Shown here: positions 21,050 to 32,009 of the stretch, in pieces
Layout of the letters: each line of letters opens with the position of its first letter
Position numbering within the stretch: the first letter of the stretch is position 1
Source: Nephrocerus scutellatus
Lineage: Eukaryota; Arthropoda; Insecta; Diptera; Pipunculidae
Assembly: GCA_947095585.1 (NCBI GenBank)
Contig: OX352765.1
Span: 90,294,965 to 90,358,964, forward strand
Length of the DNA: 64,000 bases
Direction: 5' to 3'
Made by a program: the position numbers and the translations under genes
Notes under the pieces: generated by a model
Seen by the model: the letters and a program-made list of their open reading frames with translations, nothing else
Told to the model about the DNA's origin: nothing
Database searches by the model: none

Positions 21050-21384
21050 TGTTATATACTGCAGTACAGACAGTACCTGAAGGTATGATACCATCATCCA
21101 CTGACTGCTGAATTTATAAACTTAGCTTCAACTCTTCATTCGGTGTCGAATGAATGCCTACCAGGGGCAACAGGATGGAGGGGGCAGTAACGAGACAATT
21201 TAACGCAACAATATTCCCTGACGGATCCAAGATGAACGATGAAGTCGGTGCAGGTTTCTTTTCGGATGATCTAAATCTGTCAAGGTCATACAAGCTAACC
21301 GATTCAGCTAGTATCTTTCAGGAAGAGATCTTAGCCATTAGGGAGACCCGCAGGTCGTTAAGGCTCAGTAACGCACAAATCTGA
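21050..21384 (+). pseudogene. LOA-like LINE, start of RNase H domain
   Basis: The segment GGTATGATACCATC (about 21084) matches the same position in the 0.7-2.8 kb element (GAGATGATACCATC, about 1900). It is followed by FPDGSKMNDEVGAGFFSDDL (about 21214-21273) and KLTDSASIFQEEILAIRE, where the family has YTDGSKM..GVGAG...S.FQAEILAI. The first RNase H residues are changed (Y-T to F-P). It stops at a TGA at 21382 and is abruptly followed by another element. Confidence 0.7.
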
Positions 21385-21459
21385 ATGGTTGGCATATGTT
21401 TTTCTTTTTGTGATGGTTGGAGTCTCCGATTTAAGAATGAAAAAGAATTTCGTTCATGT

Positions 21460-22400
21460 GGCTCCCTCTGCTGGCCTTAGACTAAGCCAACTGTGGTATA
21501 CGGATGGATCAAAAAAGGCAAAAGGCACGGGTGCTGGAAGGTATATGGGCCACGAACCAAACACTCCATATCGATGGGGATGTACCCGAGTATATTACAG
21601 GCAGAAGTACATGCCATTAAAAGATGTGCTCACTTCAATCTGGAAAGGAACTACATGAGGCAGGAAATAACAATCATGACAGACAGCCAAGCTGCTTTAA
21701 AAGCTCTAGACGCATTCCACGTCACATCAAAACTGGTGGAGAAATGCAAGGCGAAGCTTAACAAGCTTGGTGAAACCAACAAAGTATGTTTATAATGGGT
21801 GCCGGGACACACCGGCATAGAAGGCAACGATGCTGCGGATAGGCTCGCGTTTAAAGGAGCAGAAACTCCGCTTGTAGGGCCAGCACCCTTCTGTGGCATA
21901 GGCTACCGCATAATGCAAGAAGAGGTACGCAGTATGGGTAAGGCAGCCGCTTCCGAAAGGTGGGAGAACCTCCCAGGCCTACGGCAAGCAATGGAAATGT
22001 TGGGGAATTATAACCCAAAGAGGTCTCGCCTAATAGTGGGACTAAGTAGAAGTAATGTAAGAATCATTACGGGTTTCCTAACAGGACATTGCAAACTGAA
22101 GGGGCACCTAAAGAAGTTAAAAATAGAAGGGGATGGAAGCTGCAGACTCTGTGGCGGAGGAGACTACTCAACGAGTGCGGAGCAACGATCCGTCAGAGAA
22201 GAGACCACTTGGGAATCCACGCAATCTCGGAGTCTGTGCGGCATTCACTGAACCCTCTCCATATTATTGGATTCTTAAGAAGCAATGGTATGGACGGGGT
22301 GCTATAGGGACGGGCATGTACTGGTTCTATAGCACTAGTCAGGGGGGAGCGCAATAGATCCATATGAGTCGAAGTGCTACAACACCTCATTTTATTATCA
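21460..22400 (+). pseudogene. LOA/R1-type LINE, RNase H and C-terminus, best preserved
   Basis: In one frame from about 21490 to 22251 there is a single stop (TAA, 21793-21795). RNase H motifs are WYTDGSK (about 21496), LQAEVHAI (about 21595), MTDSQAALKALDAF (about 21676-21717) and WVPGHTGIEGNDAADRLA (21796-21849), which carry the expected acidic residues. GAETPLVGPAPFCGI follows, then a C-terminal SRSNVRIITGFLTGHCKLKG and the first cysteines of a zinc motif CRLCGGGD (about 22141). A frameshift near 22166 leads into RRDHLGIHAISES and LNPLHIIGFLRSNG in another frame. The 3' end has TTTTATTATCATCATCATCA. The RT part is absent. It is the youngest-looking LINE fragment here. Confidence 0.85.
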
Positions 22401-22409
22401 TCATCATCA

Positions 22410-24240
22410 TGGCCCACGCAGAGAACTGATAACGAAGCGGATGGCCATTTGCTTTCAACTCCTGAGTCATATAGACCTTGTAAGCGAATAATCCGAGGTC
22501 TTTGTGCAGTATCCTGTTCAAGCTGGTGCGACTAATGGTCAGTTGCTGCCATCGGCGTCGAGTTGAGGTCGATGGATTCTGGCCACAGCCACTCGTTGAA
22601 CACTTCTGTTATCCAATAGCAAGCCTTTCTCACGATCTTACTTTACGACTGCAGCGGTTCAGCTTGGCGCTCTTTCACGACCCATATTCCCATTCAACGT
22701 TCGCACGTTTTCTGCTAAACAACACTGACTTTGAAAATAAGTTTACGATATTTCGAAACGCTCCTTAAGCGAAAACGTGATTGTTTGTCTTTCCGCGGAA
22801 TATCAGACTGACTTGCTGTCAAAGTTTCAAGCAAATTGTTCAAATAAAGTGTTGCCATAGCCTATGATTTAAAAGAAATCAGTAGATGGCCCACCCTTTA
22901 CAAACTAGGGGCCCGCTTATTCGTATAACGGGCTGCGTGAGCACTTGTACTTATTGATTCGCTACATAAAATGCCATTCTATTCGCAAAGTATAATCTTA
23001 ATCAGTGTGCAATAATCAAAAAAAAAAAAAAAACACCTAAGATGACAGGTCGATAATAAAACGGAAAAATAAGTGACAGCTCAAAATGTAAATTGTTCAT
23101 TTTTTTAACCCATTACTATCACATGAGCAAACACTTTTCAAAAATGTTTAATGTTTAGTAATTGACATCCTATGACATGTCGACGGTGCATGCAAAATGC
23201 AAAGAGCACAGAGCAGAGAACAAATTTCTTTGGTTCTCAAATTACACGCAATGCGGATCGCAATAATCTCACTTAACGTGCATCATTAAATGCAGTTTAA
23301 CCCATTTTGTAAACGAAGAACGGACGGAAAGACGCAACTAATGCGCAACGCTTTAACGACACACCCAGTACCTATATGCACATTGTGAGGTGCCCACAAG
23401 TTGTGTTTCCGGTTTAACTGCTTGACAAAGAGCGAGCGACTCATTCTGTATCTGCATCTGCATCTGTACCTGGTTGCTGGTTGTAATTGCAATTAAAGTG
23501 TGGCAGCAACAAACACCCTCTGCACATTTTCAGCTGCCAGCGTTCCACACTACATCCCTACATCCAATGTGGATTTCGCCCAACACCAAACCAAATGACT
23601 CGCGCTTCAGTGCACTTAAATTGTCCGATTCAATTACTTTTGAAATGGCTTTGACATATCATTTGACATTTCGTTTGGTAATAAAAAAAAAAGTAGAGGC
23701 GCACACCACCACCACCTTAGGCTTTAGCCAGTCAGCACCGCGCGCCGGTTTAAGGAGAAATTTCTGAAGCATACAAAAAATTGCGTAGCGATAAGTGTGA
23801 AGTTTTCTGTTTATTACACGCAATTTGATCGCTCGTCGGACTGTCGCATTTCGTGCGAATTAATTGCAGCTATAAAGTGCTCCGGCGGAATGGAGTGAGC
23901 GAGCATGGGAGGCTTGAACATTAGATTCAAGGCAGATTAATAGGCATTTTTTATAGCGGAAATATTTTGCATTTTCTGATTTTCCAGCAAGACTGTTATG
24001 GAAGAACTGTTAAAGGAACATAGAGTTTTTTTCCCTATAAGACGATGAACAACTTTGAAGGAAATAGAAGCCCGTATGCCGGATTCTTATCACTATCACA
24101 ACTTTTTGAATTTTTTCTAAATTTATTAATTTTCTTGTTCAACCAAGTATCCTCAAATCCTTTTGATTTGAAGCCCCTCTGTCCCCCCATTCGACGACTT
24201 TCACACGTCATTTTAAATTATTCCCAAAATAAATTCCGAT
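22410..24240. other. no recognisable gene
   Basis: No conserved motif on either strand. It contains a poly-A run near 23017-23033 and repeated CATCTG near 23449-23466. The short open frames here look random in composition. Confidence 0.5.
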
Positions 24241-24249
24241 CTTGACACT

Positions 24250-24440
24250 AAATTCTTCTGTCTTTCTGTCTTTTTGTCTTTCTGTCTTTCTGTCATTCTG
24301 TCTTTCTGTCATTCTGTCTTTCTGTCTTTCTGTCTTTCTGTCTTTCTGTCTTTCTGTCTTTCTGTCTCTTTGTCTTTCAGACAGAAGGGCGTCTTTCTCT
24401 CTTTCTGCCTTTCTGTTTTTCTGCCTTTCTGTCTTCTGTC
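24250..24440. repeat. (CTGTCTTT)n minisatellite
   Basis: An 8-bp unit, TCTTTCTG, repeated about twenty times with TTTTTG, CATT and CTCTTT variants, ending in CTGCCTTTC variants. It gives long Leu/Ser/Phe/Cys open frames that are artefacts. Confidence 0.9.
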
Positions 24441-25095
24441 TTCCCTCCTTCTTCTTTGTTTTCCATCTTTCATTTCATCTAAATATATCTTTACCTAAAA
24501 CTATCATCTATCTATACTATCTTTTCTTCCTTCCTTCTTTTCATTCAACCATATCCTTATCTAAACTATCCTTTCTTCTTTCTTCTTCTTTCTTTTATTT
24601 CATCTAATTATATATTCTTCATCCTAAAACTATAATCAATCTATTCTATTATCCTGTATATTTGCATACTAACCTACAAATCTTATCAAACTTATTCTAA
24701 TCATAACATTTTCTGTCCATTTTCTATACTAACCTTCATACCAATCTTCAATCTTTACTTTCCCATATCTAATCTATTCTTTATTCTGTCTTTCTCTATA
24801 CTAACCTATTAACCTTCCATCTTCACTACTTCCTATCTAATTTATCACATGCTCCTCCACACTTTATACTCTTAATTACCTCATCATACCCTATCTCTAT
24901 CCTATTTATGATTATGCTATCTGATTACCATGGTTTTGGTCTTAATAACTCACAACCACTTGGTGCCCAAATTTTCGTTTATTTCGGCTAGGATAGTCGC
25001 TCTATAGTCGCCCACCCAGCGGAGACCATCCGAACTTGCTTAAACCACACATGCACTTTTCATGTGTCTCATAAAGAGTAGCTATGACAGTTGGT
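24441..25095. other. G-poor pyrimidine/A-rich tract
   Basis: From about 24441 to 24910 the plus strand has very few G residues. It contains loose repeats of TATACTAACCT (about 24667, 24725, 24796) and of ATCTAA/CTAT words. This marked strand asymmetry continues from the adjacent CTTT repeat. From 24930 to 25095 the composition is normal and no gene is visible. Confidence 0.6.
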
Positions 25096-25099
25096 GTGG

Positions 25100-25377
25100 G
25101 CGCCAAGGCCTTGTGGTGAGTGCATTGGTCTTTTGTGTAGCAGGTTCAAATCATTGAAAATACCAAAAGTATTTTTTACGGTCCCACCTCTGGCGTTTGT
25201 CTGACAAACGTCTGAAAGTAATAACTTGTCGCGGAAAGCTTCTCAATTCGGTTTTTGGATTTTCTATACGATCCAATTGTGTACAAAAGTAAAACACGCA
25301 CAACACGAATGGTCGCTGGTAGCTAGGCCTTGGACCACAACGGTCTGTTGCGCCAAATACCGCTATTATTAGTGCCA
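25100..25377 (+). mobile_element. tRNA-derived SINE, near full length
   Basis: The head is CCTTGTGGTGAGTGCATTGG (box-A-like) and GGTTCAAATC (box-B-like). The body has CAAAAGTATTTTTTACGGTC, a GTCTGACAAACGT segment and AAAGCTTCTCAATT, followed by a 3' core AACACGAATGGTCGC then ACAACGGTCTG. It ends GCGCCAAAT with a weak ATT tail. It matches the minus-strand copy at 8693-8985 over nearly its whole length, but the tail differs (ATT-like here, TTTG there). Confidence 0.8.
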
Positions 25378-25389
25378 TTAGTTACCATG

Positions 25390-25690
25390 TTTTCATATTT
25401 GGCTACACAACAGAGGTGTCCGATCCAGGATCCGCCAGAAAAAAATTCCAATCTCAAGCGAATGTCATCCAGTTTGATATCCCTTAATTATGGACGTCCT
25501 AGATTTCACCATCCAGCGTATGCTTGGCCGGCCACGCTGCCGTATCCTATAAATCCAACCACAAATGACTTTGCGAGCATGATCTTTTTCGGTCATGGGA
25601 GCTGTCAACTGGAGCCTACCGATCTTAACTCTCTTCACGATGTCAAAATGGCGGTAGAGCTCTTAGATCTAATCAATTTAGAGTCTCCGG
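25390..25690 (-). pseudogene. RTE-type LINE 3'-terminal fragment
   Basis: On the minus strand the segment DVDIVKRIKIGRLQLTAPM is followed by KVICGWIYRIRQRGRPSIRW, and the 3' end TAGCCAAATATGAAAAC. These are homologous to the 4.6 kb and 58.5 kb fragments. The WSGHL box reads as a degenerate LTAPM. It lacks the ATGATG tail seen in other copies. It lies tail-to-tail against the SINE at 25100-25377. Confidence 0.75.
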
Positions 25691-25744
25691 AATCTCCGGA
25701 ATCCGGAATATATGTATATAGGCATAAAAGTGGGAAGCGAGGCA

Positions 25745-26440
25745 CAACACTGCAATAACAGTGTGACGCTTGAAAATTGAAGCTCCGTCCGCAAAAAAGT
25801 TTTCTTCAATAACAACAGTGTAACAACAGTGTAACAACAGTGTAACAACAGTGTAGCAACAGTGTAACAACAGTGTAATAACAGTGTGACGATTGAAAAT
25901 TGAAGCCCCCTCCGCAGAAAAGTTTTCTTCAATAACAACAGTGTAATAACAGCGTGACGCTTGAAAATTAAAGCCCTTTCCGCAAAAAAGTTGTCTTCAA
26001 TAACAACAGTGTAACAAAAGTATAACAACAGTGTAACAACAGTGTAATAACAGTGTGACGCTTCAAAATTGAAGCCCCTTCCGCAAAAAAGTTGTCTTCA
26101 ATAACAACAGTGTAACAACAGTATAACAACAGTGTAACAACAGTGTAACAACAGTGTAACAACAGTGTAATAACAGTGTGACGCTTGAAAATTGAAGCCC
26201 CCTCTGCAGAAAATTTTCTTCAATAACAACAGTGTAACAACAGTATAACAACAGTATAACAACAGTGTAACAACAGTGTAACAACAGTGTAATAACAGTG
26301 TGACGCTTGAAAATTGAAGCCCCTTCCGCAAAAAAGTTTTCTTCAATAACAACAGTGTAACAACAGTGTAACAACAGTGTAACAACAGTGTAGCAACAGT
26401 GTAACAACAGTGTAATAACAGTGTGTCGCTTGAAAATTGT
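25745..26440. repeat. higher-order minisatellite, 11-bp unit plus 46-bp spacer
   Basis: Runs of an 11-bp unit AACAACAGTGT alternate with a 46-bp spacer that begins GACGCTTGAAAATTGAAG and includes CCGCAAAAAAGTTTTCTTC. Spacers start at 25765, 25888, 25956, 26057, 26180, 26302 and 26425. The intervals are 123, 68, 101, 123, 122 and 123 bp. The short intervals are smaller than 123 by 55 and 22, that is by five and two 11-bp units. The last 11-mer before each spacer carries a T variant (AATAACAGTGT). Open frames across it (LLLHCCYTVVT) are artefacts. Confidence 0.9.
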
Positions 26441-28555
26441 AGCCTTCTCCTTGTTGCTCATTTCCCCATTAAACGTCACTGATTAAATCGATCATATATT
26501 TTTCTAAAAGGTTGAGAAAGACAACACTTGCGCATACGTTGTAAACATTCATCGATCCATCGAGATGATCAAGTGGAACGTCTGGTTGTTGTTTTTAGAT
26601 CAAAAGAAAATATTTATTCAATTGATTGATATTGAAAGGAAAAAAAATTAACCTTCCTTTGGGATGACTGATGAGAGGAAGAGAGGTGGCGCCGAGGAAT
26701 CCCAAAACAACTGGTCACCTACACTCCAGAGTGCCTCATGCGTCATGCTGCGGTACGTACATGCTACGCACTTGAGTGTCTATTCATGCTTAACGATGAC
26801 GCTTCTAATTTTTGATGCATGTATAAGTTGAAGATGCTGGGAAATTATTTATCGCGATTCACGATTTATCAATTAATGAGATTCTTCTAGCAATCGGTGT
26901 AATCATGCTCATGATGGATATTTAACGTAGTTCTTTAACAATCTGTTAGTATCCGATTGATTGATTTGCACAAAAAATCTAAACTTTGTTTACCTTCTTC
27001 ACCCTGTTGGAAGTGTTAATAATATTATTGCCAATGGACGTGATGCGAATGATCGATTAAATAATCAACTAATCGATTCTGGACGCATGCTTGTAAGGTA
27101 AAAGAGTGTCGAGTAAGTCGAGCGGGAAATTGCATTACTCCATTAATTTCTTCAAAGTTCAAAAAACTTTTCGAGCTTAACTTTGACAACAAAGCTTAAC
27201 ATCTTAAGTCATCTAAACGAACATTAAGTTCCAATTTCTTCGCTATTCCTTTCAGCCAGCCAATCGATTATAGAGCTGGAGTCAGTGCGTGTGTAAGCGA
27301 CATAGAAATTTTCTTTCATTTCATAAAAAAAAACATTAATTGCTTACAGTTTATACAAAATTTTTCTCTGTGATGGCTTACAGAAGCTGGAGCGGGGAGG
27401 GTTCAACATGTAGGTATACAGTCATCAATTTACTTCAGGACATTTAATGTTAAAATATACAAGCAATAAAACTGATTGCCACCATTAGGTGGTAGCACTT
27501 TTATTTTTAGAAAAAAAACCTACTATGTATAATATAAAGGGGAACTAATGGCGTATGACAAGAGCTTGAATTATTATTAAGTACCCGGGCACAATAGCTC
27601 CAAGCTGGTCTTGTACACACCCCAAAAAATCATTGTATTAAGTACCTAAGTACATAAGTACCTGAGAATAAAAAATTAGCTGTCACCCACATAAAAGGTG
27701 ATGATAAGAATCGAACAACAACTATGCACTATTTACTATGTGCGACCGCAATTATTAGATTTGTCAAAGAAAGAGAGCTTTCAAAATGGAAAAGAAGGGC
27801 GCTATATTGCGACAATCATAATTTACCAGAACAATGTTGTACAAAGAACTTATTAGCACTTAGCATGCTTATTAGGAGTTGACCACATTATGATATTGAA
27901 GGACATTTTCCCTTCTGTAGAGTATTACATATATATTAGTAAGTTACTACTAGTAACCTAATAACTGTCTTAGGAGGAATATTGAGCTGCTCAATTGGGA
28001 CATCTCCAGAAAATTGCATAGGAATTATTACTTCGGGATACAGTACATCGCTCAAAATATATATTTAAATACAAAAAACTAGATATACAAAGTACTGGTA
28101 TCCCTCCTGCAACACGGTTTTGCTCTAACACGAAAGGGAAAATTTCCGAAATCTTTGTATAACATGGTAACCTACAACAGGACTTCGTTCTACCACAAGA
28201 AAATCTTCATATAACACGACTTTGTAATTACCTAACTAGGTCTTAAGTCTGATTTCTTAGATCTGCTTCATATGCTTAACACTGGTAGATGTAATGTTTC
28301 GGGTTGATTTGATGTTATGCCCGTCGTTTGCTTAGTATAATGTCTCGTACTGATGTTAATGTACGTCCTACAAATATTTTAAGTATTTGTTAAGAGACTT
28401 CTTTGTTTTATCTAAATCCTGCTGTTGCTATGCAGGATCTTCTATATGCGTAAATTATGCAGAAAGTGGAAAACGCACTTAGCATTTGTATTGATGATAG
28501 CTGTCAAACCCGGATCGGGTAGAAACTTTTGTGCATAAGTTTTGTTTTGAATTAT
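26441..28555. other. no recognisable gene; AT-rich, repeat-poor
   Basis: No transposon or exon motif is visible. There are several ATCGAT/AATCGATT and TGATTGAT words between about 26540 and 27260, and an AAGTACCTAAGTACATAAGTA stretch near 27637-27660. Possibly unique host DNA. Confidence 0.4.
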
Positions 28556-28860
28556 CTACTGATAATAAATCTTTTACACGCGTCACACCCTCCAAACTCG
28601 ACACGCGTCACACAATCTGAGATATGGTCGATGAGAGTGAGCTGCTAACTAAATTTCAACACTCTAGGCGTGTAAAAGTTGGTTAAATTTGCATCGCACG
28701 CGCCACACACGACACGTGTCACACGCGGAATCTCAAAAAATGCCCAACGAGACTGGTCATAAAATTTCAGCTGTTTAGGTCGTGTGAAAGTTGGTTAAAA
28801 ATAACCTCAAAGAAGTCGAAACAGACAAACAGGTGACGAGTCAAGTTAAATAAAGGTTAG
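28556..28860 (+). mobile_element. CACGC-rich dispersed repeat, copy 2 (partial)
   Basis: It contains ACACGCGTCACAC words, GACACGTGTCACACGCGG, two units ending in TAGGTCGTGTGAAAGTTGG-like sequence, CCTCAAAGAAGTCGAA and the terminal AAGTTAAATAAAGG. It matches the minus-strand copy at 16437-17120 and the plus-strand copy at 31490-31830. The start block (TTCGGGTACAAAC) is missing here. Confidence 0.6.
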
Positions 28861-28869
28861 GTTAAGTTA

Positions 28870-29760
28870 GGTTGTGGTGGCAGCTAAACGCTCACTTAGA
28901 CCAGCAACGGCCCTTGTGTTACTACAGGATGTTATACCTTTCACTTTTTCATAGAATCCATTCAGAGCTCTTGATGAATCGAAGTCTATCTCGCACTTTG
29001 CCGTTTTCATTAACCGCTTACCTAAGTGTTTGTGCCTTCTTTGCATTAGTGCCGTAGAGGAACAAAGAAGATGCTCTATTGTCTCCTATTCCTCCTCGTT
29101 AATGCAGCTTGTACAGAAGTCATCATATTCGACACCCATTTTTCTCGCGTCTTTCCCTAGAAGGCAGTGTCCTTTGATTATCCCTAGTTCACTAGAGACA
29201 TCCGTGAAAAACTATACCGTTTCTTTATCAGTTACGGATCCACTCATCAATTCTTCTCTGGAGGATATTGTTTTCCGAAAACCTTTTTCAAAACATAACA
29301 CTGGTGTCATGTAATCGAGATTCGCCAGTAATTGCTTTATGCTTATGCTGGAGTGTTCCTTTTCGAGACCCTTCTACTGATTGACAGCTAACAGTCACGT
29401 AGCCGTATTTGCCGCTTTCTGGGAGCTAAATATATTTGCTTGGATGAGGTGGAGCATAACCTCTATAAGACGCGACTTGGTGTTGTTCTCAGCACCCCGC
29501 TTATAAGCATACATGCCGCTCTATGTACCCTCTTCATTATATTTCTATACGTATTTTTTCCATAGCTGGCTACTATAAGCTTATCACGTACAGTAGTATT
29601 GGTCTCACTACCCCCGTGTAGAGCCAATGTACAAGCTTTGGTTTCAAACCCCATTTGATTTCAATATGTTTGGTCAGTGATGACTGCTGGGCGTCAAAGC
29701 GGCATTTGACCGACTCCAAGTAGGAGACCACAGATCCAATTTATAGCCGAGAAATCAAGT
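28870..29760 (-). pseudogene. LOA-like LINE, thumb to C-terminus, decayed
   Basis: On the minus strand: WGLKPK-like start (about 29650), KSTYRxMxxRVxRAACM region seen as NIMKRVHRAACMLISGVLRT (about 29545-29485), then after a deleted middle a C-terminal part with KGHCLLGKDARKMGVEYDDF (about 29180-29120), a CTSC ... EEE ... TIEHLLC zinc-motif region and KHLGKRL (about 29010). These match the ends of LOA-type ORF2 (TGHCLLGRHA...CRSC...ETIEHLLC). RNase H is mostly missing. It is a different copy from those at 2 and 21 kb. Confidence 0.75.
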
Positions 29761-31365
29761 AAAACGAAACATTATCATCAATCCCGAACGATTCCGATTT
29801 AAACAGGTTTTACTGTACTTTTGTAAGTGAATATTGTCGTAGTTATAATTCCCAACAGGTTCATTGAACTACAAAACAACATTTTGTGCAACTGACTGTT
29901 TTGGTCTAGGGCCTAGCGATGTATATTATCGGTGGAAAAATCAGAATAAGGAACAAGTTCTGATTTGGTGGAAAAGCTCCTAAGCAATATATTTTGGAAA
30001 CCACCACGAAAGCTGGAAGAAACTGAAGTTATTAAAGAACCTCATATAACCAGTAATGTGCTGGTAGAGATGGTTACTCTTTTGCACAACTACTAATGTA
30101 AGTACACAACTACCTGCTTTCCGCTTGACTTGAATTTCTTTCCATTTCAATAAGCTTTGAGGAGTACCCGCACAAATTGTTCCACTTTTTCTTTGTCGAA
30201 CGGGACTATTGGATTTTATACTTTGCAAGTAAGAACCCTCAGTTAGTACCAAAGTAAGAATTTTCTATAACTGTTAGAAGGATTATCTTCAGTGTAAAGG
30301 GAATTAAAAACTAGCTTAAGAATCTATAATACTAATTCTGGTTTTACTGGGCTGAGACAAGCAGCGACAATTAACATCGTCACTTACAATTTTCTCAGCA
30401 ATTCCTCCGAAGCTAGTAATGAGACGTCTACTAAATAATTACTACGGAAAAGTAAAGTGAGTTCAATTGTAGGGAATGCTACAACCGAGAAGAAATAAAA
30501 GAAATTTTGCCATAAAAGGACAGACAGACGGGTACGACCTAAAACTCTTTGATTGCATAACACCTTTCAAATGTTTATGCTCGGTCTCTCGTCAATCAAG
30601 AGTACCTTATATTATTGCTGACATTTTTCCCTTAAATAAAATCACACCCCCTGTGACGAAGCTGGAGAATCTCCTGAACGACAAAAAAAAAACCGTGAAT
30701 AAAGTGTCCTTGTCGAGTACTGCAGTTTTGCTTTTTTGTATCAAAGACCGTAATAGTTTTAAGGGTGAGACGACCTCCCTTTTTTCACCTCTTGTTTTTT
30801 GCTTTCTGTAAATATTTGCTTATTTTATCCTGGAAAATCAAGCAGCGTGTTGAAGCGTACTGCCGGCCGCTGCCACCGCTGTCCTGATGATCAAAGTGCT
30901 ACAGGAGAGCATCAACTTTTTAGGTAATTCTATCGCTCACATGGACGAGAGTTACGAGTATATGGAGAACGAACACGCACGCTCCAATACATACTATAGC
31001 CGAACAGCAAGTCACTCAAAAATGCGGTGATTAGGTGCGGAGGTTTACTGGCACGTTTTTCGTGCTTTTTGAATTTTCCCGGGGTGTTTCTGGAACATTT
31101 CACCATTTTCTTTTATATTTTGATTTGCATTTATTTCATCCCTGATTTGAGTTTATCCCAATATGTGTGGGTGTGTGTATGTTTTGTATATGTACTATGC
31201 AGGGATAAAAAGAGGGTGGCCAGGATGCATATTTCACCAAAAGTGTGAAACTTTCGTTTTGGTTTGGAAAAACTTTTTTATTTACCCAATAACAAGGGAG
31301 ACAATCAATCAACAAAGTAGACCTTAATTTTGTTTAAGAGAATTTTACAGCTTAAATCAATTTAT
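29761..31365. other. no recognisable gene
   Basis: No conserved coding or repeat motif was recognised. It has a TGTGTGGGTGTGTGTATG stretch near 31163. A 111-codon frame at 30476-30811 has no recognisable domain. Confidence 0.5.
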
Positions 31366-31369
31366 TGCG

Positions 31370-31489
31370 CAGACTTGGTAACATAGACATCTTATATATT
31401 TCTCTTCTTAATTTACTAACGCCCACGCTGTGTTCAGCTTTTGGACGGAGCACATCCCTTGAGAGTGTGTCCATTACAACAAAACAAGT
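31370..31489 (+). pseudogene. Jockey-type LINE 3' end scrap
   Basis: The block CATAGACATCTTATATATTT, then ACGCCCACGCTGTGTTCAGC, corresponds to the C-terminal codons and 3' end seen at 15.5, 20.1 and 32.05 kb. It is followed by ~60 bp of likely 3' UTR and then by the CACGC repeat. Confidence 0.6.
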
Positions 31490-31830
31490 AAATGTAAAAA
31501 AAACTTCGTTTTGCGGGTACAAACTTTTATATATACATCGACACACGTCACACAGTCCTTTATTATTTGGTAATAATCTAAAAAAAAAAATCTGTTTCTA
31601 AGTACGGGCCTACTTTAAAATATTTTCTTTTTTTCAAGCATCACACGTGCCACACACGACTCGCGATACGATACCAAAATTTACCACTGACATTAAGCTG
31701 CTCACAAAATTTCAGCCGTCTAGATCGTGTGGAAAGTGGCTAAGAAGGGCCTCAAAGAAGTCGAAAAAAAAATAACACCCATCACACGCGTCACACGCGT
31801 CATAAGTGTCACACGCGGAATATAAAAAAT
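31490..31830 (+). mobile_element. CACGC-rich dispersed repeat, copy 3 (partial)
   Basis: It starts CAAGTAAATGTAAAAAAAAC and TGCGGGTACAAACTTTTATA, as in the 17 kb copy. It continues with CACACAGTCCTTTATTATTT, CATCACACGTGCCACACACG, then a unit with CAGCCGTCTAGATCGTGTGG and CTCAAAGAAGTCG, and finally ACACGCGTCACACGCGTCAT. The AAGTTAAATAAA terminus is absent. As at 17 kb, it sits beside Jockey LINE sequence. Confidence 0.6.
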
Positions 31831-32009
31831 GTCATAATGTATATGTGCCAGAATGCGTCAGTGTACTTTGACATTTATGTTGTAGAGATTTGTAGAGAAT
31901 TAGTTGACAACAAGGAGCGATACACACCTGAAGAACGCGGAATTATTGTTACTGTATTGACCCTGTATTGCTCGTTTTTTTATAATTCGCGCAGGAGTTT
32001 CGTAAAGGA
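31831..32009. other. no recognisable gene
   Basis: A 62-codon frame (31837-32025, +) lies between two repeats. I recognise nothing in it. Probably chance. Confidence 0.4.

Noticed and set aside
24242..24607. Leu/Ser/Cys-rich frame resembling a membrane protein
   Set aside because: Product of the CTGTCTTT repeat.
25745..26440. Possible CRISPR array
   Set aside because: The spacers are identical to each other and the repeated 11-mers are contiguous; the context is eukaryotic.
25673..26479. Minus-strand frames rich in LLLHCCYTVV
   Set aside because: They come from the 11-bp minisatellite, not from a protein family.
30476..30811. 111-codon open frame
   Set aside because: No domain, no homologous copy in the window and ordinary length for chance in 64 kb.
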